Source of the DNA: Nocardioides yefusunii
Lineage (GTDB): Bacteria > Actinomycetota > Actinomycetes > Propionibacteriales > Nocardioidaceae
DNA length: 64,000 nucleotides
Reading direction: 5' to 3'
Assembly (NCBI RefSeq): GCF_004014875.1
Contig: NZ_CP034929.1
Location: 806,001 to 870,000 of the forward strand
The notes beneath the pieces are model-generated. The model was not told where the DNA came from, did no database searches, and saw only the letters and a program-made list of their open reading frames with translations. Shown piece after piece: positions 1-8,236 of the stretch; position 1 is the first letter of the stretch; each line of letters starts with the position of its first letter. The translations under genes were made by a program, and so were the position numbers.

Positions 1-730
1 CGATCACCTTGCCGAAGTCGAGGACGTAGATCCGGTCTGCGAAGTCCATGACGAGTGACATGTCGTGGTCGATCAGCAGCACGCCGCGTCCGGACGCCGC
101 GACCCGACGCACGTCGTGGCCCAGTTGGCGGCTCTCGTGGGTGTCGAGTCCGGCAGCGGGTTCGTCCAGGAGCACCACCGAGGTGTTCCCGACGAGGGCG
201 CGCGCGACGCCGACCAGCTTCTGACGTCCCATCGAGAGTTCGGAGGGGTGGCGGTGGGCCACGTCGGTGAGCCCGAGCAGTTCGAGGGCCTCTGCCTCCT
301 CGGGGCGGCTGCCGCGGCTGCGTCCCAGCAGGTCCGCACCGAGCGTGCGCAGTCCGACCGTACGGGCGGCGACGGCGATGTTGTCGGCGACGGTGACGTC
401 GTCGAAGAGTTCGCCTGCCTGCCAGGTGCGGCCGAGCCCGGCGCGTCGCCGCTTGTGCGGTCCACCGGTCAGCTTCTTGTCGTCGAGGTGGACGGTGCCG
501 CTGGAGGGGGCGTAGCCGGTGACGGCGTCGACGAAGGTGGTCTTCCCGGCGCCGTTGGGGCCGATCAGGGCGACCACCTCGCCGGCGTGGACGCTGAGGC
601 AGACGTCCTCGTTGGCGGTGACGCCGCCGTAGCGGACCGACAGGTTCTCGGTACGCAGCAGCTCCACGGGTGAAGGGACGCCGGAGACTGCCGGCTCCTT
701 CCGGAGGGTGGGAGAGGGCGACTCAGGCAT
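1..730 (-). CDS. livG: ABC transporter ATP-binding protein, LivG type (partial, C-terminus off window)
   Basis: This is the cytoplasmic ATPase of a branched-chain-amino-acid-type (HAAT) uptake system. Translation from ATG at 730 gives a Walker A motif GPNGAGKTT at about residues 57-65, a degenerate signature ELSMGRQKLVGVA, Walker B VVLLDEPAAGLD and the H-loop LLIDHDMSLV, a LivG-like arrangement. The gene reads leftward and leaves the window before its stop. Its ATG overlaps the stop of the fused permease gene by a few bases, so translation is probably coupled. A LivF partner would be expected just outside the left edge. The first 20 or so residues before the ABC domain are an unremarkable extension. 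Confidence 0.93.
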   Translation of the reverse strand, partial: MPESPSPTLRKEPAVSGVPSPVELLRTENLSVRYGGVTANEDVCLSVHAGEVVALIGPNGAGKTTFVDAVTGYAPSSGTVHLDDKKLTGGPHKRRRAGLGRTWQAGELFDDVTVADNIAVAARTVGLRTLGADLLGRSRGSRPEEAEALELLGLTDVAHRHPSELSMGRQKLVGVARALVGNTSVVLLDEPAAGLDTHESRQLGHDVRRVAASGRGVLLIDHDMSLVMDFADRIYVLDFGKVI

Positions 731-2705
731 GGACCGGCTCCTTGGTCTCGACCGGGGTGGGCGTGGGCTCGTCGTGCGACTGCTTGAGGTGCTGGCGCAG
801 GGAGTGGACCGTCCCGGCGATGCCGGTCGGGTTCAGCACCGCGGTGACGATCAGCAGCAGGGAGGCGATCAGCGAGTAGTACTGGCCGGCCTCGAAGGTG
901 TTGTTGAGCAGCGTGTAGAGCAGGCCGAGCGGGGCAGCGACCCCGGCGATGACAGCCCCGGAGACGCTGGTGATGCCACCGAGGTAGACCATCGCGAGCA
1001 GGGTGAGCCCGGCAACGATCGAGTAGGACGACCCCGAGACGTGGCCGTGGCTGAACGCGATGAGGCAGCCGCCGACACCGGCGAGGAACGAGGAGAGCGC
1101 GAAGCCGAGGACCTTGGTGCCGGCCACGTCGATGCCGGCCGAGGCGGCGGCACGTTCGTTGGAGCGGACCGCCAGGAACGCCCGGCCGGTGGCACCGCGC
1201 AGGATCGCGATGACGGCCCATGTCATCAGGGCGGTGAAGAAGAGCGCGAAGAGGCCGAACTGCAGGGTGATCGGGGTGGACCCCTGGGTGACGCCGAAGG
1301 AGTACCCGAAGAGCTCGGGGCTCTTGACAGGGTTGCCGGTGATGGGGGTCAGCGCAGTGTTGTTGAGGACGAAGTTCTGCAGGGCCACCGCGGCGGCCAT
1401 CGTCACGACGGCCAGCTGCGCCCCGCGGATCCGCAGTGCCGGGAGCCCGACCACCACGCCCACGACGGTGGCGCCGAGGACGGCGAGCAGCATGTTCGCC
1501 GGGAACGGCACGCCCCAGGAGTTGCCGAGCTTGGAGAGCAGGAAGCCTCCGATGCCCGCGAAGGCGATCGTCGCCACCGAGATCTGGCCCAAGTATCCGG
1601 TCAGCAGCACCACTGAGAGCGCCAGGACGGTCATGATCACCGAACTGATCACCGCGTAGCGCCAGGTCCCGCTGGTCAGCACCATCGCGACGGCGACGAT
1701 CGCGACCAGACCGACGAAGACGACCGGCTTGAACGACGGGGTCGGGACCGCAGGCATCCGGACCTCTCCGGTGTTGCCGCGTGCCGGGATCTTGCCGCCG
1801 AACGCGAAGAGCGTGACGACGACGATCAGCAACGGCAGCACGTCCACGACCGAGGGCTGGATCCAGTCGGGCCACCACTGCTTGGTGGTGAGGTAGGTGA
1901 CGTCGGACTGGAGCGCGCCGAGGACGAGACCGGCAACGGCGGCCACGACGACCGACGTCATGCGTCCGATCAGGGCCACCGCGAGTGCGGGGACGACGTG
2001 GAAGGCGTAGGTGGTGGGGCTGAGCCCGAGCTTGGCTGCGGCGAGGATCACCACGAAGCTCGACGCCGCGCCGGTGATCGCCCACACGACCACGGCGAGT
2101 CGGTCGGGGGAGAAGCCCATGAGCCGGGCCGCCTGCTCCGACTCGGCGGCTGCCCGAGTGGCGATGCCGGGGGTGGTGAAGCGGAAGTACGCCCAGAGGC
2201 AGAGCGCCACGACGAGGGCGACCGCGGCGAGCACGAGGTTGTTGCGCGAGAGCGTCACCTCGCCGACGGCGATGGCCTCATCGGTGAACGGGGACGTCAC
2301 CTGGTAGATGGAGATCGAGTCGAAGCGCAGCGAGACCAGCGAGATCAGCAGCAGCAGGACGCCGATGGAGGCGACCACCTGCGCGAGGGCCGGGGCCTTG
2401 CGCAGTGGCTTGAAGACGAGAAAGTGCGCGGCGAGGCTCCACACGACGCCCGAGAGGACGCCGATGAGGACTGCCGGCCAGGTCGACAGCGGTCCCTCGG
2501 AGAGGGACACGCTGCCGACCGGGAGGACCAGGGTTCCGTCGTACTGCAGTGCGGCGGTCTGCCACAAGGCCCAGAGGGCGACCGCGCCCTGGGCGAAGTT
2601 GATCAGCCCGGTGGCCGAGTAGACCGCCACGAGACTGCTGGCGAGCACCGCGTAGACGGCCCCTGCGGAGAGGCCGATCACGGCGAACTGGAGTACCTGG
2701 TCCAT
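723..2705 (-). CDS. Fused LivH–LivM branched-chain amino acid-type ABC permease
   Basis: This 660-residue integral membrane protein carries both permease halves of a HAAT-family transporter in one chain. Residues about 1-300 read as LivH (AVYAVLASSLVAVYSATGLINFAQGAV at the start, without exact boundaries) and residues about 325-640 as LivM (LTGYLGQISVATIAFAGIGG, later LPALRIRGAQLAVVT). In most bacteria these are two separate genes of about 290-330 codons. The hydrophilic join around residues 300-322 (GKIPARGNTGEVRMP) has no stop or restart. It lies 8 bp downstream of the binding-protein gene and overlaps livG, so the three genes form one operon. The substrate cannot be read from the permease. 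Confidence 0.92.
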   Translation of the reverse strand: MDQVLQFAVIGLSAGAVYAVLASSLVAVYSATGLINFAQGAVALWALWQTAALQYDGTLVLPVGSVSLSEGPLSTWPAVLIGVLSGVVWSLAAHFLVFKPLRKAPALAQVVASIGVLLLLISLVSLRFDSISIYQVTSPFTDEAIAVGEVTLSRNNLVLAAVALVVALCLWAYFRFTTPGIATRAAAESEQAARLMGFSPDRLAVVVWAITGAASSFVVILAAAKLGLSPTTYAFHVVPALAVALIGRMTSVVVAAVAGLVLGALQSDVTYLTTKQWWPDWIQPSVVDVLPLLIVVVTLFAFGGKIPARGNTGEVRMPAVPTPSFKPVVFVGLVAIVAVAMVLTSGTWRYAVISSVIMTVLALSVVLLTGYLGQISVATIAFAGIGGFLLSKLGNSWGVPFPANMLLAVLGATVVGVVVGLPALRIRGAQLAVVTMAAAVALQNFVLNNTALTPITGNPVKSPELFGYSFGVTQGSTPITLQFGLFALFFTALMTWAVIAILRGATGRAFLAVRSNERAAASAGIDVAGTKVLGFALSSFLAGVGGCLIAFSHGHVSGSSYSIVAGLTLLAMVYLGGITSVSGAVIAGVAAPLGLLYTLLNNTFEAGQYYSLIASLLLIVTAVLNPTGIAGTVHSLRQHLKQSHDEPTPTPVETKEPVHA

Positions 2706-2713
2706 GGGTGTTC

Positions 2714-3997
2714 TCAGCCCTTCGCGGCAGCCTGAGCGGCGGCAATCAGCAGCTTGTCGGTGATGGTGCGGTCGACGTCGGTCCAGCCGCCGCCCAGCGG
2801 TTCGGTGCGGCCGTCGCCGTCGACCTCGAAGACGAGGATCTCGTTGCTGCAGGCGGCGTACATCGGGTTGCCGTCGCAGGTGATCTTCGGGCCGAGGAAG
2901 CTGTCGAAGTCCTTGAGTGCCTTGAGCGTGGTGAGGATGCCCTCGCCGGTCAGGGCGTCGGCAGAGCCGGCCTCGAGGGCGTTGGCCAGGGTGACGGTGG
3001 CGGCGAACTGGCCGTAGGCGTAGTAGTCGGCGACGCCGCCGTTCTCCTTGACCTCGGCGTTGATCGCCTTCTCGGCGGCCTCGATCTCGGTCTTCTTCTC
3101 GTCAGGGGCGAAGTCCTTGGCGGTGGCGAGCCAGTGCGAGGAGTAGAGGGCGCTGCCCTCGGACTCCGTGGGAGCCTGCTTGATGTACTCGGTGCAGGCG
3201 GCGGTGAGGATGGTGCCTTCGTAGCCGTTCTGGCGCAGGCCCTGGACCAGCTGGGTGCACTGGTTGGGGTTCTGGACGGCCATCATGCCGGCGACGTCGG
3301 GGTTGGTCTCCTTGATCGTCGCGGCGGCGCTGTCGATGTTGAAGTTCTGCTCCGAGATGTAGAGGCCGTTGACCTCGACGCCGGCGGCCTTGCCGATGTT
3401 CTTGGCGAACCCCTCGATCAGGCCCCGTCCGCTCTCGGTGTCCGCTGCGACCAGGGTGAGCGACTTGGCGCCGTCCTTGGCGAAGGCCTGGATGGAACCG
3501 GTGAGGAAGTCGGTGGTGGTGGCGCTGAAGTAGACGTTGTTGTCCGCGGTGTTGCCGCTGGCGAGGTCGAACGGGATCGCGCCGACCATGGGGATCTTGG
3601 CCGCGGCGAGAATCTCGTGCGCGCTGCTCGACTTGTAGTTGTAGCCGTCGAGGACGGTGACGACCTTCTCCTCGACGAACTTGTTCGCACAGCTCCTCGC
3701 CGTCTCGGCGGAGTGGTCGGTGGCGCACTCGACGAGCTTGACGGGGCGTCCGTGGATGCCGCCGAGTTCGTAGTTGATGTAGTCCTCGGCGGCGAAGGCG
3801 CCGACTGTGGCTCCCGGCTGGGTCAGGGGGCCCGCCTTGGGGTTGAAGAAGCCGATCTTCAGCTCTTCGCCCTGGGGCAGATCGCCCTTGGACTCGGACT
3901 CTTCCGCGTCACTGCCGCACGCGGTCGCGGTCAGGAGGAGGCCGGCCGCGAGGACCGCGGACACCTTCCTTCGGTCGGGACGTCGCATCGTTCGCAT
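2714..3997 (-). CDS. ABC transporter substrate-binding lipoprotein, LivK/periplasmic-binding-protein type 1 family
   Basis: This is the extracytoplasmic solute receptor of the operon, 427 residues from ATG 3997. The start is chosen because GAAAGG sits upstream at normal spacing and the protein then begins with a lipoprotein signal: Arg/Lys-rich start, hydrophobic AVLAAGLLLTATA, then Cys as the lipidation site followed by GSDAEES. A longer frame upstream would add about 41 residues without a signal. The mature part (LKIGFFNPKAGPLTQPG, later VVTVLDGYNYKSSSAHEIL) matches the type 1 periplasmic-binding fold of LivK-like proteins. The ligand is unknown. The neighbouring TetR and alcohol-oxidase-like genes suggest a catabolic substrate rather than leucine, but this is inference. 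Confidence 0.92.
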   Translation of the reverse strand: MRTMRRPDRRKVSAVLAAGLLLTATACGSDAEESESKGDLPQGEELKIGFFNPKAGPLTQPGATVGAFAAEDYINYELGGIHGRPVKLVECATDHSAETARSCANKFVEEKVVTVLDGYNYKSSSAHEILAAAKIPMVGAIPFDLASGNTADNNVYFSATTTDFLTGSIQAFAKDGAKSLTLVAADTESGRGLIEGFAKNIGKAAGVEVNGLYISEQNFNIDSAAATIKETNPDVAGMMAVQNPNQCTQLVQGLRQNGYEGTILTAACTEYIKQAPTESEGSALYSSHWLATAKDFAPDEKKTEIEAAEKAINAEVKENGGVADYYAYGQFAATVTLANALEAGSADALTGEGILTTLKALKDFDSFLGPKITCDGNPMYAACSNEILVFEVDGDGRTEPLGGGWTDVDRTITDKLLIAAAQAAAKG

Positions 3998-4090
3998 TGG
4001 TTGCCTTTCGCCGGGACCCGGGGCCACTGCTGGTCGGGATCGCTGTGTCGCGATTCGCCTCGTCACGAGGGTGACGTGGCTCACTCCGGG

Positions 4091-4120
4091 AACGTAGGGT
4101 GAAAGTGAGGATGGCGTCAA
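4091..4120 (-). promoter_or_regulatory. Probable promoter of the ABC uptake operon
   Basis: Read on the minus strand, TTGACG (4120-4115) and TACGTT (4096-4091) are separated by 18 bases, a housekeeping-type -35/-10 pair. It lies about 95 bp upstream of the binding-protein ATG. The spacer contains the motif CTCACTTTC. No start site has been measured. Confidence 0.5.
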
Positions 4121-4122
4121 CC

Positions 4123-4134
4123 TTAGTTTTCTAA
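4123..4134. promoter_or_regulatory. Palindrome next to the uptake-operon promoter
   Basis: TTAG-TTTT-CTAA is a perfect 4-bp inverted repeat directly upstream of the inferred -35 box. It could be an operator or a simple AT-rich upstream element. It is short enough to occur by chance. Confidence 0.25.
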
Positions 4135-4201
4135 CAGGGTGGCGAGGTCCTCTCGAACCCGGCGTCCGAGGTGTCCGACCGCCCTTCGGGACCGGTTTTC
4201 T

Positions 4202-4226
4202 GTACTGGTGAGTTCTGGACCAGTAC
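4202..4226. promoter_or_regulatory. Perfect 8-bp inverted repeat, candidate TetR operator
   Basis: GTACTGGT at 4202-4209 and ACCAGTAC at 4219-4226 are exact reverse complements separated by 9 bases. The centre is about 70 bp upstream of the tetR ATG, inside the divergent intergenic region. TetR-family repressors usually bind such dyads and often control their own gene. No copy was noticed at the other promoters of this locus. Confidence 0.5.
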
Positions 4227-4286
4227 CCCGTCAGAGCTTGGGGGCCGACCTCCCCTAGGCTCGAGATCCCCTAATTGGAGGAGCAC

Positions 4287-4967
4287 ATGACCACGTCCCG
4301 TCGTGTCGAGGACACTGAGGTCGTCCCCCCTGTCCGTCGGCGTCGCGACCCGCGCCGTGAGAGCACACCCCGCAAGTTGGTCGCGGCGGCGCGCGTCATC
4401 TTCGAGCGCGACGGTTTCTTCGATGCCCGCCTGGTCGACATCACCGACGAGGCCCAGGTCGCGTCCGGCACGCTCTACCGCTACTACGGGTCGAAGCAGG
4501 AGATCTTCGCTGCCGTCATGGCTGAGGTGGTCAGCGAGATCACCCAGGTGTCCCCGCAGTCCGAGGCGCGAGCCGCTGACCCGGTGGCCAGGATGCGGGA
4601 GGTCAATGCGGCCTTCGTGCGGACGATCCGCCGCAACGCCAAGCTGATGAACCTGCTGTACCAGGTGGGCCAGACCGATGAGGTCGTGCACAAGCAGGGT
4701 GGGGAGATCGCTTCCGCCCTGCAGGGGCGTGCCACTCGTGCGATCCAGCGCTGGCAGGACGCCGGCCTGGCGTACTCCGACCTTGATCCGGTCCTCACTG
4801 CGCACGCACTGACGTTCATGGTCGAACGCGTCGCGATGGCGTGGCTCACCGGGCGCGCCGACTATGACGAGGAGGCGATGGTGGAAGCCATCAATCTCAT
4901 CTGGGAGCGCTCCCTGGGGCTCGTGCCCGCCGATCCGGCCCTGCGCGGTGTGCAGGAAAGAAAGTGA
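4287..4967 (+). CDS. TetR/AcrR family transcriptional regulator
   Basis: A 226-residue one-component repressor. The N-terminal HTH reads TPRKLVAAARVIFERDGF, then VDITDEAQVASGTLYRYYGS, typical of the family, followed by a variable ligand-binding helical domain. The start at ATG 4287 is chosen because GGAGGAG lies just upstream. A TTG four codons earlier would place that ribosome site inside the gene. It is divergent from the ABC uptake operon and upstream of a GMC oxidoreductase, so it probably regulates one or both in response to the pathway substrate. The ligand is unknown. Confidence 0.93.
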   Translation: MTTSRRVEDTEVVPPVRRRRDPRRESTPRKLVAAARVIFERDGFFDARLVDITDEAQVASGTLYRYYGSKQEIFAAVMAEVVSEITQVSPQSEARAADPVARMREVNAAFVRTIRRNAKLMNLLYQVGQTDEVVHKQGGEIASALQGRATRAIQRWQDAGLAYSDLDPVLTAHALTFMVERVAMAWLTGRADYDEEAMVEAINLIWERSLGLVPADPALRGVQERK

Positions 4968-4982
4968 CGCCAGTCTCACTTT
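4961..4982. promoter_or_regulatory. Inverted repeat upstream of the GMC oxidoreductase gene
   Basis: AAAGTGA at 4961-4967 and TCACTTT at 4976-4982 are perfect 7-bp arms with an 8-base spacer, overlapping the end of tetR. The half-site GAAAGTGA also occurs in the promoter spacer of the divergent uptake operon (4101 onward). It may be an operator shared by the two transcription units. Confidence 0.35.
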
Positions 4983-5022
4983 TCTCTGGACGTGGGTGAC
5001 ACCACGCCCCTAGGTTCGGCTG

Positions 5023-5054
5023 CACCGCGACTCTCCTGAAGAGGCGTCGCGGTG
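5023..5054 (+). promoter_or_regulatory. Stem-loop in the leader of the GMC oxidoreductase gene
   Basis: CACCGCGAC (5023-5031) pairs perfectly with GTCGCGGTG (5046-5054) around a 14-base loop that can itself pair CTC with GAG. It ends 29 bp before the GTG start and has no T-run. It could be a weak terminator for tetR or an mRNA leader structure. Confidence 0.35.
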
Positions 5055-5083
5055 CCCCTCGAACCGTCCCAGGAGGAACCCCC

Positions 5084-7054
5084 GTGACCACCACCCCAGC
5101 GCCCCAGGCCGTGCTCACTGCAGAGCAGGCAGACGTCCTCGCCCTGATCTGCGACACCTTCGCGCCGGGGGCCGACGACGTCCCGCCGGCCAGTGCGCTC
5201 GGAGTTCCACAGGTGGTCACCGCGCTCGCCCAGGGCAGTCCGCGTGAGGAGGAACGCGCCCAGTTCGTCCAACTCCTCGACCTCTTCCTCTCTCCCGACG
5301 GCACCGCCCTGCTCACGGGGGACCCGACTCTCTTCGCGGACCGCGACGCCGAACAGCGTGAGGCGACGTTGCTCGCGATGTCCCGCTCGGAGAACCCCTT
5401 GGCCCGCGGTGCGTTCAAGGCGCTCAAGAGCGCCGCCACCCTCGGGTACTACCTCTCGCCCGGGCCCACCGGCCACTCTCCGGTCTGGGACGCGATCGGC
5501 TACCCCGGCCCTCTCGGGAACCGCACCGACGCACCCGTGCCCCCGCTCCCGGTCAGCCGGATCACCGTCGACGCCGTCCTCGACTGCGACGTCGTCGTGG
5601 TCGGTTCCGGCGCCGGGGGAGGGACTGCCGCCGGTGTGCTCGCCGCGGCTGGTCTGGACGTCGTCGTCCTCGAACGCGGTGAGTACCACGACGACCGCGA
5701 CTTCGACGGCGGCGAACTCAGCGGACTGTCCCGGCTCTACGCCGCCGGCCCCACCGCCACCGCAGAAGGACAGCTCTCGATCCTCGAGGGCGCCGGTCTG
5801 GGCGGTGGCACGGTGGTCAACTGGACCACCAGCTTCGACACCCCCGACCGGATCCGCGCGGAGTGGGCCGCGCACGGAGTCGAGCAGTTCGTCGACGACG
5901 AGTACTCCCGCTCGCTCGCCGCGGTCCGCACCCGGATCGGCGTCAACCGCGACCACAACCGTCCCTCGCCCCGCGACCAGGTCCTCGAACGCGGCGCCCG
6001 CGCACTGGGCTGGAACGTCGGCGACATGCCACGCAACGTCATCGGCTGCGACCAGGGCGTCGAGTGCGGACGCTGCGGGTACGGGTGTCGGATCGGGGCC
6101 AAGCAGTCCACCGCCAAGACCTGGCTCGCCGACGCTGCCGACGCCGGAGCCCGCCTCTACGTCGGGGCGACCGTGCAGCGCGTCGTGGTCGAGAACGGAC
6201 GCGCCACCGGCGTCGAGGCCACCGGCCCCCAGGGACAACGCCTCACAGTGCGGGCCCGCGCCGTCGTGGTCTCCGGCGGTTCTCTGCAGACCCCGGCGCT
6301 GCTGCGTCGCTCCGGACTGGAGAGCCCACAGATCGGCGCCAACCTCCGGATGCACCCCGCCACCGCGGTCTGGGCCCTGCACGACGAGGTCATCACGCCG
6401 TGGGAGGGCGGACTGCAGACCCGCTACTGCGACGAGCACGTCGACCTCGGTGACGGCTACGGCGTCATCTACGAGACCGGCCCGTCCAACCCCGCCTCTG
6501 CCCTGGCGTTCCTCAACTGGACCGGCGGCAAGGCGCACCTCGACATGATGCGCAACCTCCCGCACGCCGGCGTGATCGGCGTGATCACCCGGGACCAGGA
6601 CCCCGGACGCGTCGAGGTCGACGCCAACGGCCACCCTGTCGTCCACTACGTCCTCTCCGAACGCGACCGCGCCAGGATGCACCACGGCGTCGTCGGCGCC
6701 GCCCGGATCGCCGAAGCGGCCGGGGCGCACACGATCTTTTCCGGCCACCAGTCCGGAGCCGGCTTCCGGCCGGGCCGTGACGGCACCCTGGACTCCTTCG
6801 CCGCGGCGGCCCTGAGCAGTGGGTACGGGCCGGGGGACTGCGCGATGGCAGCCCTGCACCTGATGGGTTCGGTGCGGATGGGGGGAGACCCCGCCACCTC
6901 CGCACTCGACCCCGACGGCGCGACGTGGGAGGTACCCAACCTGGTGGTCGCCGACGCCTCCACCTTCCCGACCGCGTCGGGCGTCAACCCGATGGTCTCG
7001 GTCGAGGCGATCGCGCACATGAACGCGACGCGGTTGGCGGCACGCCTGGCCTGA
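5084..7054 (+). CDS. GMC family oxidoreductase, long-chain alcohol oxidase-like
   Basis: An FAD-dependent dehydrogenase or oxidase of 656 residues, GTG start with AGGAGGAA upstream. Residues about 10-130 resemble the gluconate-2-dehydrogenase subunit 3-type helical extension. The Rossmann FAD motif VVVGSGAGGGTAAGVLA lies near residue 170. A cysteine-rich stretch, ECGRCGYGCRIGAKQST, is typical of fatty-alcohol oxidases of this branch. The C-terminal GMC domain ends with HLMGSVRMGGDP and SGVNPMVSVEA, which carries the expected His/Asn region. The reaction is probably oxidation of a primary alcohol to an aldehyde. Its position beside an uptake operon and TetR supports a catabolic role, with the substrate unknown. 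Confidence 0.88.
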   Translation: MTTTPAPQAVLTAEQADVLALICDTFAPGADDVPPASALGVPQVVTALAQGSPREEERAQFVQLLDLFLSPDGTALLTGDPTLFADRDAEQREATLLAMSRSENPLARGAFKALKSAATLGYYLSPGPTGHSPVWDAIGYPGPLGNRTDAPVPPLPVSRITVDAVLDCDVVVVGSGAGGGTAAGVLAAAGLDVVVLERGEYHDDRDFDGGELSGLSRLYAAGPTATAEGQLSILEGAGLGGGTVVNWTTSFDTPDRIRAEWAAHGVEQFVDDEYSRSLAAVRTRIGVNRDHNRPSPRDQVLERGARALGWNVGDMPRNVIGCDQGVECGRCGYGCRIGAKQSTAKTWLADAADAGARLYVGATVQRVVVENGRATGVEATGPQGQRLTVRARAVVVSGGSLQTPALLRRSGLESPQIGANLRMHPATAVWALHDEVITPWEGGLQTRYCDEHVDLGDGYGVIYETGPSNPASALAFLNWTGGKAHLDMMRNLPHAGVIGVITRDQDPGRVEVDANGHPVVHYVLSERDRARMHHGVVGAARIAEAAGAHTIFSGHQSGAGFRPGRDGTLDSFAAAALSSGYGPGDCAMAALHLMGSVRMGGDPATSALDPDGATWEVPNLVVADASTFPTASGVNPMVSVEAIAHMNATRLAARLA

Positions 7055-7106
7055 TCCGGGCACGACCGGTTGCCCGCCCTCATGCCCGGTCTGGTTGCAT
7101 GGACCC

Positions 7107-8168
7107 ATGGCTGATCTCGACCTGACCCTGGACGTCGTCTCGCTCACCGCGCAGTTGGTGGACATCCCTTCGGTCAGCCACGAGGAGGCCGAGATCGCCG
7201 ACGCCGTCGAGGCCGCCCTGCGTGCCCTGGGGCACCTGGAGGTGACCCGCCGCGGTCACACCGTCGTTGCTCGCACCCACTTCGGACGCGACGAGCGGGT
7301 GGTCCTGGCAGGTCACCTCGACACCGTCCCGGTCAACGACAACTTCGGCGCCCGGATCGAGGGTGACGTCATGCACGGTCTCGGCACCTGCGACATGAAG
7401 GGTGGCGACGCCGTCATCCTCAAACTCGCCCACGACCTCGTCGACGCCAACCGCGACCTCACCTACGTCCTCTACGAGGCCGAGGAGGTTGCCAGCGTCC
7501 ACAACGGTCTGCGCAAGCTCACCGAGTCCGACCCCGAACTCCTCGCCGCCGACTTCGCGATCCTGATGGAGCCCTCCAACGCCGGCGTCGAGGCCGGCTG
7601 CCAGGGCACCCTGCGCTGTGAGGTGCGTGCCTTCGGCGAGCGTTCTCACTCCGCGCGTGCCTGGCGCGGCGTCAACGCGATCCACGGCGCCGGGGAGATC
7701 CTCGACCGCCTGCGTGCCTACGAGCCCCGCAAGCCCGTGATCGACGGCCTCGAGTACCACGAGGGTCTCAATGCGGTCTTCATCTCCGGTGGCATCGCCG
7801 GCAACGTGATCCCTGACGAGTGCGTCGTGACGATCAACTACCGCTTCGCGCCCGATCTCTCCGCGGAGCAGGCCGAGGCCTACGTCCGCGGCGTCTTCGC
7901 CGGCTTCGACGTGACGATCACCGACCTCGCGCCCGGCGCGATGCCCGGTCTGGACCGCCCTGCAGCGCAGGCGTTCGTCGAGGCCGTCGGACGTCCGGTC
8001 GCCCCCAAGTTCGGCTGGACCGACGTCGCCCAGTTCACCAAGCTCGGCGTCCCGGCCGTCAACTATGGTCCCGGTGACCCGATGTTCGCCCACAAGCAGG
8101 ACGAGCACGTGCCGCTGGCCGACGTCGTCGCCTGTGAACAGACGCTGCGCCGCTGGCTCACCGTCTGA
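7107..8168 (+). CDS. dapE: Succinyl-diaminopimelate desuccinylase
   Basis: This M20-family metallohydrolase removes succinate from N-succinyl-LL-diaminopimelate in lysine and cell-wall DAP synthesis. The 353-residue protein shows the di-zinc ligands in order: GHLDTVP (His, catalytic Asp), GTCDMKGGD (bridging Asp), YEAEEV (general-base Glu and metal Glu) and a C-terminal His in MFAHKQDEH. The start at ATG 7107 is preferred over a TTG four codons upstream. The following LOG-family gene is a common actinobacterial neighbour, which supports dapE over a generic M20 peptidase. Confidence 0.92.
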   Translation: MADLDLTLDVVSLTAQLVDIPSVSHEEAEIADAVEAALRALGHLEVTRRGHTVVARTHFGRDERVVLAGHLDTVPVNDNFGARIEGDVMHGLGTCDMKGGDAVILKLAHDLVDANRDLTYVLYEAEEVASVHNGLRKLTESDPELLAADFAILMEPSNAGVEAGCQGTLRCEVRAFGERSHSARAWRGVNAIHGAGEILDRLRAYEPRKPVIDGLEYHEGLNAVFISGGIAGNVIPDECVVTINYRFAPDLSAEQAEAYVRGVFAGFDVTITDLAPGAMPGLDRPAAQAFVEAVGRPVAPKFGWTDVAQFTKLGVPAVNYGPGDPMFAHKQDEHVPLADVVACEQTLRRWLTV

Positions 8169-8236
8169 GCCACACCTGAGCTGCACCCGTCATCCGTGGG
8201 CCGCTGACCCGGCCCGGACCCCGAGAGGACGACCCC

